NCBI RefSeq assembly: GCF_003002955.1 | Contig: NZ_PVTJ01000012.1 | Coordinates: 94,695 to 158,694, forward strand | Length of the DNA: 64,000 nucleotides | Direction of reading: 5' to 3' | Origin: Glycomyces artemisiae | GTDB taxonomy: Bacteria; Actinomycetota; Actinomycetes; Mycobacteriales; Micromonosporaceae | In this document: positions 16,608 through 25,331 of the stretch, piece after piece | How the letters are laid out: every line of letters begins with the position of its first letter | Numbering within the stretch: the first letter of the stretch is position 1 | Program-made: the position numbers and the translations under genes | Notes under the pieces: model-generated | Databases searched by the model: none | Told to the model about the DNA's origin: nothing | What the model saw: only the letters and a program-made list of their open reading frames with translations

Positions 16608-17845
16608 TGCACGGCTCCTTCCATTGTGGATGATGATAGCCGCAGCTCGGCCTTGCCGAGGGAGGCGGCGTGGACTTCGTCGGGGCCGTCGGCCAGGCGC
16701 AGCGCCCGCGCGGCGGCGAACATCTCCGCCAGCGGGTGGTCGCCGGTGAGCCCGGCCGCGCCGAACAGCTGGATCGCGCGGTCGAGGATCCCCTGCACCG
16801 CACGGGGGACGGCGACCTTGATCCCCTGGATCTCCTTCATGGCGGCCCGGTTCCCCTCGGTGTCCATGAGCCACGCGGTCTTCAGGACCAGGAGCCGCAG
16901 CGCCTCGACCTGGACGCGCGCGTCGGCGGCCCACTCGCGGACCACGCCCCGGCGGGCGAGCGGCCCGCCGAAGGCGATCCGCTCGTTCGCCCTGCCGCGC
17001 ACCAGGTCCAGGGCCCGCTCGGCCATGCCGAGGGCGCGCATGCAGTGGTGGATCCGGCCGGGCCCGAGGCGGGCCTGCGCGATCGCGAACCCGCCGCCGG
17101 GCTCGCCGAGAAGGTTCGCGGCGGGGACGCGCACGTCCTCGAAGCGGATCTCGGCGTGCCCGCCGTGGTCGCGGTCGTCGTACCCGAGGACCGTGAGCGG
17201 CCTGACGACGGTGACGCCGGGGGTGCCGCGCGGGACGAGGACCATCGACTGCTGCCGGTGCCGCGGCCCGTTCGGGTCGGTCTTGCCCATGACGACGAGG
17301 AGCTCGCACTCGGGGTTCATGGCGCCTGTCGCGAACCACTTGCGGCCGTTGACGACCCATTCGCCGCCGTCCCGCTGGACCCGGGTCCCGATCTGGGAGG
17401 CGTCGGAGGAGGCGGTGCCCGGCTCGGTCATGCAGAACGCCGAGCGGATGCGGGCCTCCAGGAGCGGTTCGAGCCACCGCTCCTGCTGCTCGGGCGTGCC
17501 GAAGTGGACGAGGAGCTCCATGTTCCCGGTGTCGGGCGCGGCGCAGTTCATCGCGGCCGGGGCGAGCCGGGAGCTGCGGCCGGTGATCTCGGCGACCGGC
17601 GCGTACCGGAGGTTCGACAGGCCCCCGCCGCGCCCGTGCGGTCCCGGCGGCAGGAACAGGTTCCACAGGCCGCGTTCGCGGGCGATCTCCTGGAGCTCGC
17701 GCACGATCGGGCGCGGGCCCCACTCGCCGGGCGCGGCCGCGAGCTGCTGCGCGAGCACCGGCTCGGCGGGGAGCACGTGCTCGTCGAGGAACGCGGCCGC
17801 CTCGTCGGCGAACGCGCGGGTCATCTCGTCGGGTCGGAAATCCAC
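16604..17845 (-). CDS. ACAD10/11-like acyl-CoA dehydrogenase
   Basis: 413 residues. Many stretches match the dehydrogenase domain of eukaryotic ACAD11: CAAPDTGNMELLVHFGT, MTEPGTASSDA, VMGKTDPNGPRHRQQS, GRIHHCMRALGMAERAL and AIQLFGAAGL...ADGPDEVH. In ACAD10/11 this domain is fused to an APH-type kinase; here the kinase is the gene immediately upstream. The family handles 4-hydroxyacyl-CoAs: the kinase phosphorylates the 4-OH and the dehydrogenase domain removes phosphate and isomerises. GTG at 17845 gives the family start VDF and has GGAGG upstream, overlapping the kinase by 25 nt; an ATG at 17824 making ATGA is the alternative. Confidence 0.85.
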   Translation of the reverse strand: MDFRPDEMTRAFADEAAAFLDEHVLPAEPVLAQQLAAAPGEWGPRPIVRELQEIARERGLWNLFLPPGPHGRGGGLSNLRYAPVAEITGRSSRLAPAAMNCAAPDTGNMELLVHFGTPEQQERWLEPLLEARIRSAFCMTEPGTASSDASQIGTRVQRDGGEWVVNGRKWFATGAMNPECELLVVMGKTDPNGPRHRQQSMVLVPRGTPGVTVVRPLTVLGYDDRDHGGHAEIRFEDVRVPAANLLGEPGGGFAIAQARLGPGRIHHCMRALGMAERALDLVRGRANERIAFGGPLARRGVVREWAADARVQVEALRLLVLKTAWLMDTEGNRAAMKEIQGIKVAVPRAVQGILDRAIQLFGAAGLTGDHPLAEMFAAARALRLADGPDEVHAASLGKAELRLSSSTMEGAVQ

Positions 17846-18864
17846 AGCCCCTCCTCCGCCAGGGGCGCCACGAGCGCCCCGATCGCATCGAAGCCCTCGC
17901 CCACGGTGTGGCCCTTCGTGTACCGGAAGTGGACCCCTTCGAGGATCACCGCAAGCTTGTAGCAGGCGAACGCCCGGTACCAGCGCAGGTCGGGGACGGG
18001 CGTCCCCGCGCGCGCCGCGTACGCGTCGACGATCTCGCCGAACGCGGGGTAGCCCGCGCCGGGGACGATCGCGCCCGCGGCCCGCTCGCCGCCGGCGAGT
18101 TCCGTGATGTGCCAGTACATGCCGAGCATGCCGAGGTCCACGAGCGGGTCGCCGAGGGTCGCCATCTCCCAGTCGAGGACGGCGGCGACGCGCGGTGATC
18201 CGGGCGGCCCGGCGACGATCATGTTGTCGAGTCGGTAGTCGCCGTGGACGATCGCGGCGCGGCCGGAGTCCGGGACGGCGGCGGCGAGCCGGGTCCCGAG
18301 GGCGTCCAGGGCCGGGACCTCCCGGGACCGGGACGCGTCGAGCTGCCGCGCCCAGGTGCGCATCTGGCGCGCCAGGTACCCGTCGGGCCGGCCGAAGCCG
18401 CCGAGCCCGAGCGCCTCGGGCTCGGCGGCGTGGAGGTCGGCGAGGATCTCGGCGACCTCGATCCCGAGGCCGTGGAGTCCCGCGGGGGTCCAGTCGGCGT
18501 TGCGCGCGGGGCGGTCCAGGACCGCGCCCTCGACGAACGCCATCACGAAGAAGACCGTGCCGGTGACCTCGCGGGCCTCGGTGTCGTCCACGACGTCCAC
18601 GGTGGCGGGCACCGGGATCGTCCCGTGCAGGGCCGTGACGACCCGGTGCTCGCGGCGCATGTCGTGGGCGGTCGGCAGGGCGTGGCCCAGGGGCGGGCGC
18701 CGCAGCACCAGCGGGGTCTCGGCGCCGTCGACCCGGTACGTCAGGTTCGAGCGCCCCCCGTCGATCAGCGCGGCCCGCAGCGGGCCCTCCCCCGCGAGCC
18801 CGGGGTGCTCCCGGGCCAGCCAGCGGGCGAGCCCCGCGGTGTCGAGCCCTGGCATGTCGGTCAT
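17821..18864 (-). CDS. APH-type kinase, ACAD10/11 N-domain-like
   Basis: 347 residues, aminoglycoside-phosphotransferase fold of the ACAD10/11-associated branch. The catalytic loop is IVHGDYRLDNMIV (Asp209), and the metal-binding motif is VLDWEMATLGDPLVDLG (Asp231). The nucleotide-binding N-lobe includes GGRSNLTYRV near 37. Related proteins (the ACAD10/11 kinase domain; LvaA of Pseudomonas levulinate catabolism) phosphorylate the hydroxyl of 4-hydroxyacyl-CoA. The overlap with the ACAD11-like gene strengthens this reading. No LvaB-like small partner is visible. Antibiotic resistance is unlikely given the context. Confidence 0.8.
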   Translation of the reverse strand: MTDMPGLDTAGLARWLAREHPGLAGEGPLRAALIDGGRSNLTYRVDGAETPLVLRRPPLGHALPTAHDMRREHRVVTALHGTIPVPATVDVVDDTEAREVTGTVFFVMAFVEGAVLDRPARNADWTPAGLHGLGIEVAEILADLHAAEPEALGLGGFGRPDGYLARQMRTWARQLDASRSREVPALDALGTRLAAAVPDSGRAAIVHGDYRLDNMIVAGPPGSPRVAAVLDWEMATLGDPLVDLGMLGMYWHITELAGGERAAGAIVPGAGYPAFGEIVDAYAARAGTPVPDLRWYRAFACYKLAVILEGVHFRYTKGHTVGEGFDAIGALVAPLAEEGLWISDPTR

Positions 18865-18885
18865 CGGTCTCCTTCCGCTCGCGGG

Positions 18886-20148
18886 CTACTCGCCCGGGAT
18901 GCCTTCGTTCTCCAGGGGGACGGGGGACGCCTCGATCGCGTTCACGCCGCCCGCGGTCACCTCGTACACCGGTCCGGCGTAGTCCTGGACGCCCTCGTCG
19001 ACGACGGTGACGCCCACGGCCCGGTAGGCGGCGTGGTCGTCCTCGGAGAACGAGAGGGGCACGATCCCGTTGCCCGCCAGGTCGCCCGATTCGACGGCGG
19101 CCACGAGGGACTCGCGGGTCGGGTCGTCCCCGGCGGCGGCGAGGGCCTCGGCGAACAGGTAGCCGACGCTCATCCCGAAGACCGTGTTCCCGGTGTAGGG
19201 CGCGCCGTCGTTGTACTCGTCGTTGATCTCGCGGAACAGCGCGTCCCATTCGCCGCCCGCGCTGGAGGGCAGGTAGTTGACGCTCACCATGCCCTGGAGG
19301 AGCGCGGGGGCGAGGTCCTCGCCGAGGTAGCCCGCGAGGGTCGGGTAGTCGGCGCCGGAGGAGGACACGTACCACCGCGGGAACCACTCCATCTGGGCCG
19401 CGGTGCCCACGGCCATCGCGGTGAACCCGTTGATGGTGCCGAGGACGTTCACCTCGCACCCGGCGGTCATCATGGCGCCGAGCTGCGCCGTGAGGTCCTC
19501 GCTGGACACCGCGTAGGTCTGGACCTCGGCGATCTCGTTGGAGCCCACCACGGTCTCGACGCCTTCGAGGATGCCCTCGCCGTAGTCGTCGTCCTGGCCG
19601 AGGACGCACACGACCGCGCCGGGGTCCTGCTCGACGGCGTACTGCGCGAGCGCGGCGCCCTCGGTCACGTAGTCGGCGTTGAACGCGAAGGTGCTGTCGT
19701 AGACCTCGGGCTGGTTCCAGGCCAGCGCCCCGGAGGAGACGAACAGGTCGGGGACGCCCTGCTGGTCGAGGTAGTCGAGGACCGACGAGTGCGTGGGGGT
19801 GCCGAGGCCGTTGACGATCGCGAAGACCTCGTCCTCGGTCACCAGTTCGCGCACGGCGGTCTGGGTGGCGGCCGGGTCGTACGCGTCGTCCTTGACGAGG
19901 TACTCGATGTCGCGGCCGTTGACGCCGCCGTTGGCGTTGACGTACGCGAAGTAGGCGGCGGTGGCCGCGGAGATCGCGGAGTACCCGGCGGCGGCCGGGC
20001 CGGTGAGCGGCTGGTGGGTGCCGATGACGACGGCGTCGTCGGTGACGCCGGGGACGGTCTCGTCGCCGCCGGGCGTGGAGCACGCGGCGGCGGCGAGGGC
20101 GGCCGCGGCCAGTGCGGCGGCGGTGCTGAGGGTTCTGGGGTTTCGCAT
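18886..20148 (-). CDS. Liv-type ABC transporter substrate-binding lipoprotein
   Basis: 420 residues. The N-terminus is a lipoprotein signal, MRNPRTLSTAAALAAAALA then AAAC at the lipobox. The rest is a periplasmic-binding-protein type I fold (Peripla_BP_6), with VVIGTHQPLTGPAAAG near 40 and NGGVNGRDIEYLVKDDAYDP near 75 as in branched-chain amino acid and aromatic/acyl-acid receptors. It would capture the island's substrate outside the membrane. The ligand is not known; similar receptors near CoA-dependent genes bind organic acids rather than amino acids. It lies 5 nt downstream of the permease gene and 21 nt before the kinase gene. Confidence 0.88.
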   Translation of the reverse strand: MRNPRTLSTAAALAAAALAAAACSTPGGDETVPGVTDDAVVIGTHQPLTGPAAAGYSAISAATAAYFAYVNANGGVNGRDIEYLVKDDAYDPAATQTAVRELVTEDEVFAIVNGLGTPTHSSVLDYLDQQGVPDLFVSSGALAWNQPEVYDSTFAFNADYVTEGAALAQYAVEQDPGAVVCVLGQDDDYGEGILEGVETVVGSNEIAEVQTYAVSSEDLTAQLGAMMTAGCEVNVLGTINGFTAMAVGTAAQMEWFPRWYVSSSGADYPTLAGYLGEDLAPALLQGMVSVNYLPSSAGGEWDALFREINDEYNDGAPYTGNTVFGMSVGYLFAEALAAAGDDPTRESLVAAVESGDLAGNGIVPLSFSEDDHAAYRAVGVTVVDEGVQDYAGPVYEVTAGGVNAIEASPVPLENEGIPGE

Positions 20149-20153
20149 GACGA

Positions 20154-21158
20154 TCACCTCTCTGTGGTCGTGGAAGGGGTTGCGAAGCGGAGGGCCCGGG
20201 CCCGGTGGAGCAGGCGGGCGGCGCCGCCGGGCCAGGCGAGGGTGAGGGCGACGAGGGCGGCGCCGAAGAGGAGGACCGCGAGGTTCCCGTCGAGCCGCCG
20301 TCCGAGTTCGGCGGGGGCGAGGGCGGCGAGTTCGTCTGCGGCCCAGGGGAGGACGGTCACCAGGACCGCCCCTGCGGCGGCGCCGCCGATGCTGCCGAGG
20401 CCGCCGGCGACGGCCGCGACGACGAGCGACAGCGAGAACGCGAGGCCGTATCCGCCGGGCGTGACCTGCTGGGTGGCGATCGCCAGGACCGCGCCGCCGA
20501 GCCCCGCGGGGATCGCGGAGGCGACGAACGCGCCGGTCTTCACGCGCCCGGGGTCGATGCCGGAGAGCCGGGCGGCGGTCTCGTCGTCGAGGACCGCGCG
20601 CATGCGCAGCCCGGCCGGGCCGGAGCGGAGGACGGCGAGCGGCGTGACTGCGGCCGCGGCGACGGTGATCGCGAGCCACGCGTGCCACTGCTCGACGGCG
20701 ATGAGCGCCGAGAGCGCTTCGGGCACGGGGAAGAAGGGCGCGCGGACGCCCTGGTCGCCGCCGAGCGGCAGGGCGCCCGCCGCGGCGGAGAGGGCGATGA
20801 CGAGGGCGAGGGTGAGTCCGGCGAGGTAGGGGCCGCGCAGGCGCGCGGCGGCGGCGCCGAGGAGCAGCCCGAGGAGGCCGGACGCCAGGGCCGCGGCGAG
20901 GAGGCCGGCGAGCAGTGCGAGCGGCCATGGACCGTCCACTGCCGTTGCGGCCCAAGCGAATCCGTAGCCTCCGGCGGCCATGAGGACCGCGTGGCCGAGG
21001 GACAGCTGCCCGGTGAGGCCGACGAGGACGGTGAGGCCCGCGACGGCGGCGAAGCACGCGGCGGCGGCGGCGAGCTGGTAGTTGCGGAACGGGTCGAGCC
21101 CGAAGGTCCCGCCGAGGGCGAGGACGGTGAGGAGGAGGGCGCGCAGCGGGGTTTTCAT
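20154..21158 (-). CDS. livM: Liv-type ABC permease (LivM-like)
   Basis: 334 residues, an integral membrane permease with about 8-9 helices. The family signature VGLTGQLSLGHAVLMAAGGYGFA is at about 46-68 and GGLGSIGGAAAGAVL near 260 marks the coupling region. With LivH it forms the channel of the importer. The ATG overlaps the livH stop as ATGA. Confidence 0.88.
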   Translation of the reverse strand: MKTPLRALLLTVLALGGTFGLDPFRNYQLAAAAACFAAVAGLTVLVGLTGQLSLGHAVLMAAGGYGFAWAATAVDGPWPLALLAGLLAAALASGLLGLLLGAAAARLRGPYLAGLTLALVIALSAAAGALPLGGDQGVRAPFFPVPEALSALIAVEQWHAWLAITVAAAAVTPLAVLRSGPAGLRMRAVLDDETAARLSGIDPGRVKTGAFVASAIPAGLGGAVLAIATQQVTPGGYGLAFSLSLVVAAVAGGLGSIGGAAAGAVLVTVLPWAADELAALAPAELGRRLDGNLAVLLFGAALVALTLAWPGGAARLLHRARALRFATPSTTTER

Positions 21159-22033
21159 GCGGTGCGGGCCTCCTTCGCGGCGAGGAGGCCGCCGGGGCGG
21201 ACCAGGAGCACGAGGGTCATGAGCGCGAGGACGGCGAGCGGGGCCGCGGACGCGGAGGCGTACCCGGTGACGAGGCTGACGAGCAGGCCGGTGCCGATCC
21301 CGGCGAGGAGCGCCCCGGCGGGCGAGTCGAGGCCGCCGATGACGGCGACGGCGAACGCGTTCACGAACAGGAGGTCCACGGCGTGCGGGTTGAGCCCGAG
21401 TTCGGTGGGCACCAGCAGGAGTGCGGCGAGCGCCGCGGCGGCGGCCGACAGGGCCCAGCCGAGTGCGACCATGCGCGGGACGCGCACCCCGGCGAGCCGG
21501 GCGGTCTCGGGCGCGAACGCCGCGGCCCGCAGTCGCAGGCCCAGCGGGGTGCGGTTGAACAGCAGCGCCAGGGCGGCCATGACCGCGGCGGCCGCGCCGA
21601 GCGTGAACAAGTCGTACGGGGAGAGCAGGGGCACACCGCCGATCACGAAGGGCCGCTGCGAGAACGGCGGATGCATGGGCCGGTGCTCAGGGCCGAAGGC
21701 GATGGCGAGCCCGGCTTGGAGGACCATGACGAGTCCGATCGCGACGATGATGCCCGGGAGCGGCGCGTGCGCGGGCAGGCGCCGCATGAGGCCGCGTTCG
21801 ACGGCGGCGCCGAGGAGCGCCCCGGCGGCGAGGCCCGTGGCGAGGCCGATCCAGTAGGAGCCGGTGGCGGCGGTGGCGTGGAAGGCCGCGTACACGGCGG
21901 CGGCGGCCATGGCGGCCTGCGCGAAGTTGACGACTCTCGCGGCGCGCCAGACGATCACGAGCGAGAGCGCGAAGAGCGCGAGGACGGCGCCGCGGGCGAG
22001 CCCGGCGGCGAGGAGGAACAGGAGGCGGTCCAT
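21155..22033 (-). CDS. livH: Liv-type ABC permease (LivH-like)
   Basis: 292 residues, about 8 membrane helices. The start MDRLLFLLAAGLARGAVLAL and VVNFAQAAMAAAAVYAAF near 35 match the LivH family N-terminus, and AVIGGLDSPAGALLAGIGTGLL near 235 is the cytoplasmic loop that contacts the ATPase. It pairs with the downstream permease. A 49 nt gap, larger than elsewhere in this operon, separates it from livF. Confidence 0.88.
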   Translation of the reverse strand: MDRLLFLLAAGLARGAVLALFALSLVIVWRAARVVNFAQAAMAAAAVYAAFHATAATGSYWIGLATGLAAGALLGAAVERGLMRRLPAHAPLPGIIVAIGLVMVLQAGLAIAFGPEHRPMHPPFSQRPFVIGGVPLLSPYDLFTLGAAAAVMAALALLFNRTPLGLRLRAAAFAPETARLAGVRVPRMVALGWALSAAAAALAALLLVPTELGLNPHAVDLLFVNAFAVAVIGGLDSPAGALLAGIGTGLLVSLVTGYASASAAPLAVLALMTLVLLVRPGGLLAAKEARTA

Positions 22034-22082
22034 CAGCGCGGCTCCGTTTCGTGCCGGGGGGCGAGTGCGGGGGCTCGTTCCA

Positions 22083-22799
22083 TCAGAACCCCAGGTAGGC
22101 GTGGCGCAGGGCCGGGTCGGCGGCGAGTTCGGCGGCCGGGCGGTCGGCGGCGACCGCGCCGAGCGAGAGCACGACGCCCCTTTCGGCGACCGAGAGCGCG
22201 CTCGCGGCGTTCTGCTCGGCGAGGAGCACCGTCAGTCCGGTGCGGGCCGCGGTCTCGCGGAGCACGCCGAGGAGCTGCGCGGTCGCCTTGGGCGCCAGAC
22301 CGAGCGACGGCTCGTCGAGCAGGAGCACGCGGGGCCGGGCGAGGAGGGCGCGGGCGAGGGCGAGCATCTGCCGCTCCCCGCCCGAGAGCGTGTGGCCGGG
22401 CGTGCGGCGGCGCCGGTCGAGCGCGGGGAACAGTCCGTACATCTCCTCCACGGCGGCCTTGCGGGCCTTCGCCTTGTGCCGCCAGAGCCCGCCGAGGCGC
22501 AGGTTCTCGTCCACGGTGAGCTCCACGACCGTGCTGCGCCCTTCGGGCACGAGTCCGAGTCCGGCCCGCATCCGATCCTCAGTGGACATACCGGTCAGGT
22601 CGGTGCCGCCGAGGAGGATCCGCCCCGCGCGCAGCGGGACCAGCCCGGTGAGGGCCCGCAGGAGCGTGGTCTTCCCGGCGCCGTTGGCGCCGAGGAGGGC
22701 GGTGACGGCGCCTTCGGCGAGGTCGAGGTGCAGCCCGTCGATGACGGGGGCGCCGTCGCCGTAGCCGACGGTGAGGCCGTCGCAGGCGAGGGCGCTCAT
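22083..22799 (-). CDS. livF: ABC transporter ATPase (LivF-like)
   Basis: 238 residues, a complete ABC ATPase. Walker A GANGAGKTT near 37, signature LSGGERQML near 137, Walker B RVLLLDEPSLGLAP near 155, and the H-loop position replaced by LLAEQN, typical for LivF. It powers the Liv-type importer together with the LivG-like subunit. The ATG overlaps the livG stop (ATGA). Confidence 0.9.
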   Translation of the reverse strand: MSALACDGLTVGYGDGAPVIDGLHLDLAEGAVTALLGANGAGKTTLLRALTGLVPLRAGRILLGGTDLTGMSTEDRMRAGLGLVPEGRSTVVELTVDENLRLGGLWRHKAKARKAAVEEMYGLFPALDRRRRTPGHTLSGGERQMLALARALLARPRVLLLDEPSLGLAPKATAQLLGVLRETAARTGLTVLLAEQNAASALSVAERGVVLSLGAVAADRPAAELAADPALRHAYLGF

Positions 22800-23512
22800 G
22801 CGGCGGCCTCCACACCCAGGTACGCGGCTTCGACGGCGGGGTCGTCGCGGACCTCGTCGGGGGTGCCGGTGGCGATCACGCGGCCGAAGTCGAGGACGAC
22901 GATGCGGTCGGCGGTGCGCATGACGAAGTCGACGTGGTGCTCCACGAGGAGGACGGCGCAGTCGAGGCGGTCGACGGTCTCGGCGAGGGCGTCGATGTCG
23001 GCGGGGCCGAGGCCGCCCGCGGGCTCGTCGAGGAGCAGGAGCCGCGGGCGCGGCGCGAGGGCGCGGGCGAGCGCGACGCGCTTGCGCTCGGGGTAGGGCA
23101 GGGCGCCCGCGGGCCGGTCGGCGAGTCCGGTCAGGCCGAGGTCGTCGAGGACGGTGCGGGCCTTGGCGTCCGCGTCGCGGTCCCGGAGCGCGATGAGGGG
23201 CGCGCGGACGTTGTCGAGGACGGTGAGGCGGTCGAACAGGCCGAGTCCCTGGAGGGTGCGGGCGACGCCCGCGGCGAGGAGGCGGGTGGTCCGGGCGGGG
23301 GCGGGCCGCCCGTCGATGTGCACGGTTCCCTTGCGAGGCTTGACGAGTCCGCAGATCGCGTTGAAGGCGGTGGTCTTGCCCGCGCCGTTGGGGCCGATGA
23401 GGGCGACGGTCTCGCCGGGGCGGACGTCGAAGCTCACGCCGTCGAGGGCGGTGAGGCCGCCGAAGGCGACTTCGAGGCCGCTCACGGCGAGTCGGGGCGG
23501 GGAGGGGGTCAT
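22796..23512 (-). CDS. livG: ABC transporter ATPase (LivG-like)
   Basis: 238 residues. Walker A GPNGAGKTT near 40, Walker B RLLLLDEPAGGLGP near 160 and a proper H-loop LLVEHHVDFVM. The signature region reads LPYPERKRVALARAL in place of LSGGQ; LivG proteins commonly have LPYG here, so the change is partly a family trait, but the Pro-Glu is unusual. It is first gene of the long import/kinase/dehydrogenase/ligase operon and lies 43 nt downstream of operator copy 3. A GAGGTG ribosome site precedes the ATG. Confidence 0.88.
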   Translation of the reverse strand: MTPSPPRLAVSGLEVAFGGLTALDGVSFDVRPGETVALIGPNGAGKTTAFNAICGLVKPRKGTVHIDGRPAPARTTRLLAAGVARTLQGLGLFDRLTVLDNVRAPLIALRDRDADAKARTVLDDLGLTGLADRPAGALPYPERKRVALARALAPRPRLLLLDEPAGGLGPADIDALAETVDRLDCAVLLVEHHVDFVMRTADRIVVLDFGRVIATGTPDEVRDDPAVEAAYLGVEAAA

Positions 23513-23554
23513 GCGCGCACCTCTTCGTGTGGGGGTGGTCTCACCATACCCTAG

Positions 23555-23572
23555 ATACCGACCGGACGGTAT
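23555..23572. promoter_or_regulatory. Catabolic-island operator copy 3
   Basis: ATACCGACCGGACGGTAT, an 18 bp inverted repeat with one mismatched pair, in the 110 bp gap between the SDR gene (23623) and livG. It is well placed to control the import operon 22796 and downstream. Confidence 0.6.
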
Positions 23573-23622
23573 GTGCTGAGGACAGTGAATCCATGTCGAT
23601 ATCTTGCGTGTCTTTCGGCAGG

Positions 23623-24354
23623 TCAGGTGTGAGGGATGCCGACGGTCATGCCGCCGTCGACGACGATCTCGGCGCCGGTGAGGTACGCGGAGGCGTCCCC
23701 TGCGAGGAACACGATGGCCCCGGCGAGATCGGCGGGGACGCCGGGGCGCCCCAGCGGGATCTGGAGCCGGCCGGGGTCGATCCGGGTGGTCATGTCCGTG
23801 GCGACGAACCCGGGATGGAGCGAGTTGACGCGGATCCCGGCGGGCCCGAGCTCGACGGCGAGCGACTTGGTGAGCCCGCGGACGCCGAACTTGGCCGCGG
23901 TGTAGCCGTGCAGCCGTTCCGAACCGCGCAGCCCTTCCACAGAGGACACGTTGACGATGGCGCCGCGCCCGGCGGCCTTCATGGCGGGCACGACGGCCCG
24001 GCAGCCGAGGAACACGCCCGTGAGGTTCACCGCCAGCACCGCGTTCCACTTCGCCAGCGTGAAGTGCTCGATGGGGGCGGCGTTCGCGATCCCGGCGTTG
24101 TTGACGAGCACGTCGACCGCCCCGAACGCGTCGAGCGTCGCCGCGACCGCGGCGTCCCAGGCGCCCTCGTCGGTCACGTCGAGCGCGCAGAACCGCGCCC
24201 CGTCCAGCTCCTCGGCCAGCGCCTTCCCTTGTTCTGCAAGGACATCGGCGATCACGACCCGCATGCCCTCGGCGTGCAGGGCCCGCACGTACGCCTCGCC
24301 GATGCCGCGGGCGCCGCCGGTGACGATCGCGGTGCGCCCGGCCAGGCCGTTCAC
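23623..24354 (-). CDS. Short-chain dehydrogenase
   Basis: 243 residues, classical SDR. TGGARGIG near 12, NNAG near 86, Ser in NVSSVEG and YTAAK as catalytic Tyr-Lys; the C-terminus GAEIVVDGGMTVG is typical. An acidic residue after the second strand (VVIADVLAEQ) suggests NAD rather than NADP. In a 4-oxo/4-hydroxy-acid pathway it could interconvert the keto and hydroxy forms, like LvaD, but this is inference. GTG overlaps the stop of the upstream oxidoreductase as GTGA. Confidence 0.85.
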   Translation of the reverse strand: MNGLAGRTAIVTGGARGIGEAYVRALHAEGMRVVIADVLAEQGKALAEELDGARFCALDVTDEGAWDAAVAATLDAFGAVDVLVNNAGIANAAPIEHFTLAKWNAVLAVNLTGVFLGCRAVVPAMKAAGRGAIVNVSSVEGLRGSERLHGYTAAKFGVRGLTKSLAVELGPAGIRVNSLHPGFVATDMTTRIDPGRLQIPLGRPGVPADLAGAIVFLAGDASAYLTGAEIVVDGGMTVGIPHT

Positions 24355-25331
24355 TCCCCCACCGCCACCACGAGCCGCCCGGTGGTCCCGCCGTCGGCGA
24401 GCCGCTGGACCGCCTGCGCCGCATCGGCGAAGGGCACCGCCGCCGAGACGACGGGCCGCACGGCCCCTTCGGCGGCGAGGCGGGTCAGCTCGGCGTGCGC
24501 CTCGGCGACGAGGTCGGGGCGGCGGCGCTGGTACAGGGCCCAATGGAGGCCGAGGACGCTGTAGTTCTTGACCAGGGCGTGGTCGGCGCGCACGGGCGGG
24601 ACCTCCCCGGAGGCGAAGCCGACCACGACGATGCGGCCCTCGAAGCCCACGGCCCTGGCGGACCCGGTGAACGCGGCGCCGCCGACAGGGTCGAACACGA
24701 CGTCCGCTCCCCCGGCGGCCTTGACCGCGCCGGCCCAGTCCTCGCCGCGCAGCAGCACCCGCGCCGCCCCGGACGCTTCCGCAACGCGCGCTTTGGCCTC
24801 GGAGCCGACGACGCCGATCACCTCGGCCCCGGCGACCGCGCCGAGCTGGCAGGCGGCAGTGCCGACGCCGCCCGCGGCGGCATGGACGAGGAGTGTTTCT
24901 CCACTCTGGATATTCGCGCGCCGGTGGAGTCCGAACCAGGCGGTCTGGTACGCGATGAGGAACGCCGCGGCGGCCGCGTCGTCCAGGGCGTCCGGCGCCT
25001 CGTGGACCGACGCCTCCGGCACGGCGGCGTACTCGGCCATGACGCCGATCGCGGTCGCGACCACCCGCTGCCCCACCGCGAACCGCTCCGCGCCGGGCCC
25101 GAGCGCGGCGACCTCGCCGCACAGCTCGATCCCGGGCGTGAACGGCAGCGGCGGCCGCTCCTGGTACTGCCCGCGTGCGAGCAGCACGTCCGGGAAGTTC
25201 ACGGCCACAGCGCGATTGCGGATCAGGACCTCGCCGGGCCCGGCCTCGGGCACGGGCGCCTCGCCGAGTGCCATGACGTCGGCGGGCTCCCCGTAGGCGC
25301 CGATCCGCCACGCGCGCATGGTCTCAGCCAT
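24351..25331 (-). CDS. NADPH:quinone oxidoreductase-type MDR protein
   Basis: 326 residues, zinc-free medium-chain dehydrogenase of the quinone-oxidoreductase/enoyl-reductase group. Landmarks: NFPDVLLARGQYQ near 45, TPGIELCGEVAALG near 65, and the cofactor loop LVHAAAGGVGTAACQLG near 145. The zinc-binding Cys/His pattern of alcohol dehydrogenases is absent. It may reduce an enone or an unsaturated acyl-CoA. It starts 8 nt inside the end of the TetR gene, so the two are coupled. Confidence 0.82.
   Translation of the reverse strand: MAETMRAWRIGAYGEPADVMALGEAPVPEAGPGEVLIRNRAVAVNFPDVLLARGQYQERPPLPFTPGIELCGEVAALGPGAERFAVGQRVVATAIGVMAEYAAVPEASVHEAPDALDDAAAAAFLIAYQTAWFGLHRRANIQSGETLLVHAAAGGVGTAACQLGAVAGAEVIGVVGSEAKARVAEASGAARVLLRGEDWAGAVKAAGGADVVFDPVGGAAFTGSARAVGFEGRIVVVGFASGEVPPVRADHALVKNYSVLGLHWALYQRRRPDLVAEAHAELTRLAAEGAVRPVVSAAVPFADAAQAVQRLADGGTTGRLVVAVGE

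Noticed and set aside
4057..18107. Very long open frames on the opposite strands (for example 4057-6939 minus, 5763-9020 plus, 14538-18107 plus)
   Set aside because: They lie antisense or out of phase to genes with clear motifs and have the Arg/Pro/Gly-rich composition of GC-rich shadow frames.
17821..18864. Aminoglycoside resistance gene
   Set aside because: APH fold, but overlapped with an ACAD11-like gene in a CoA pathway; resistance is unlikely.
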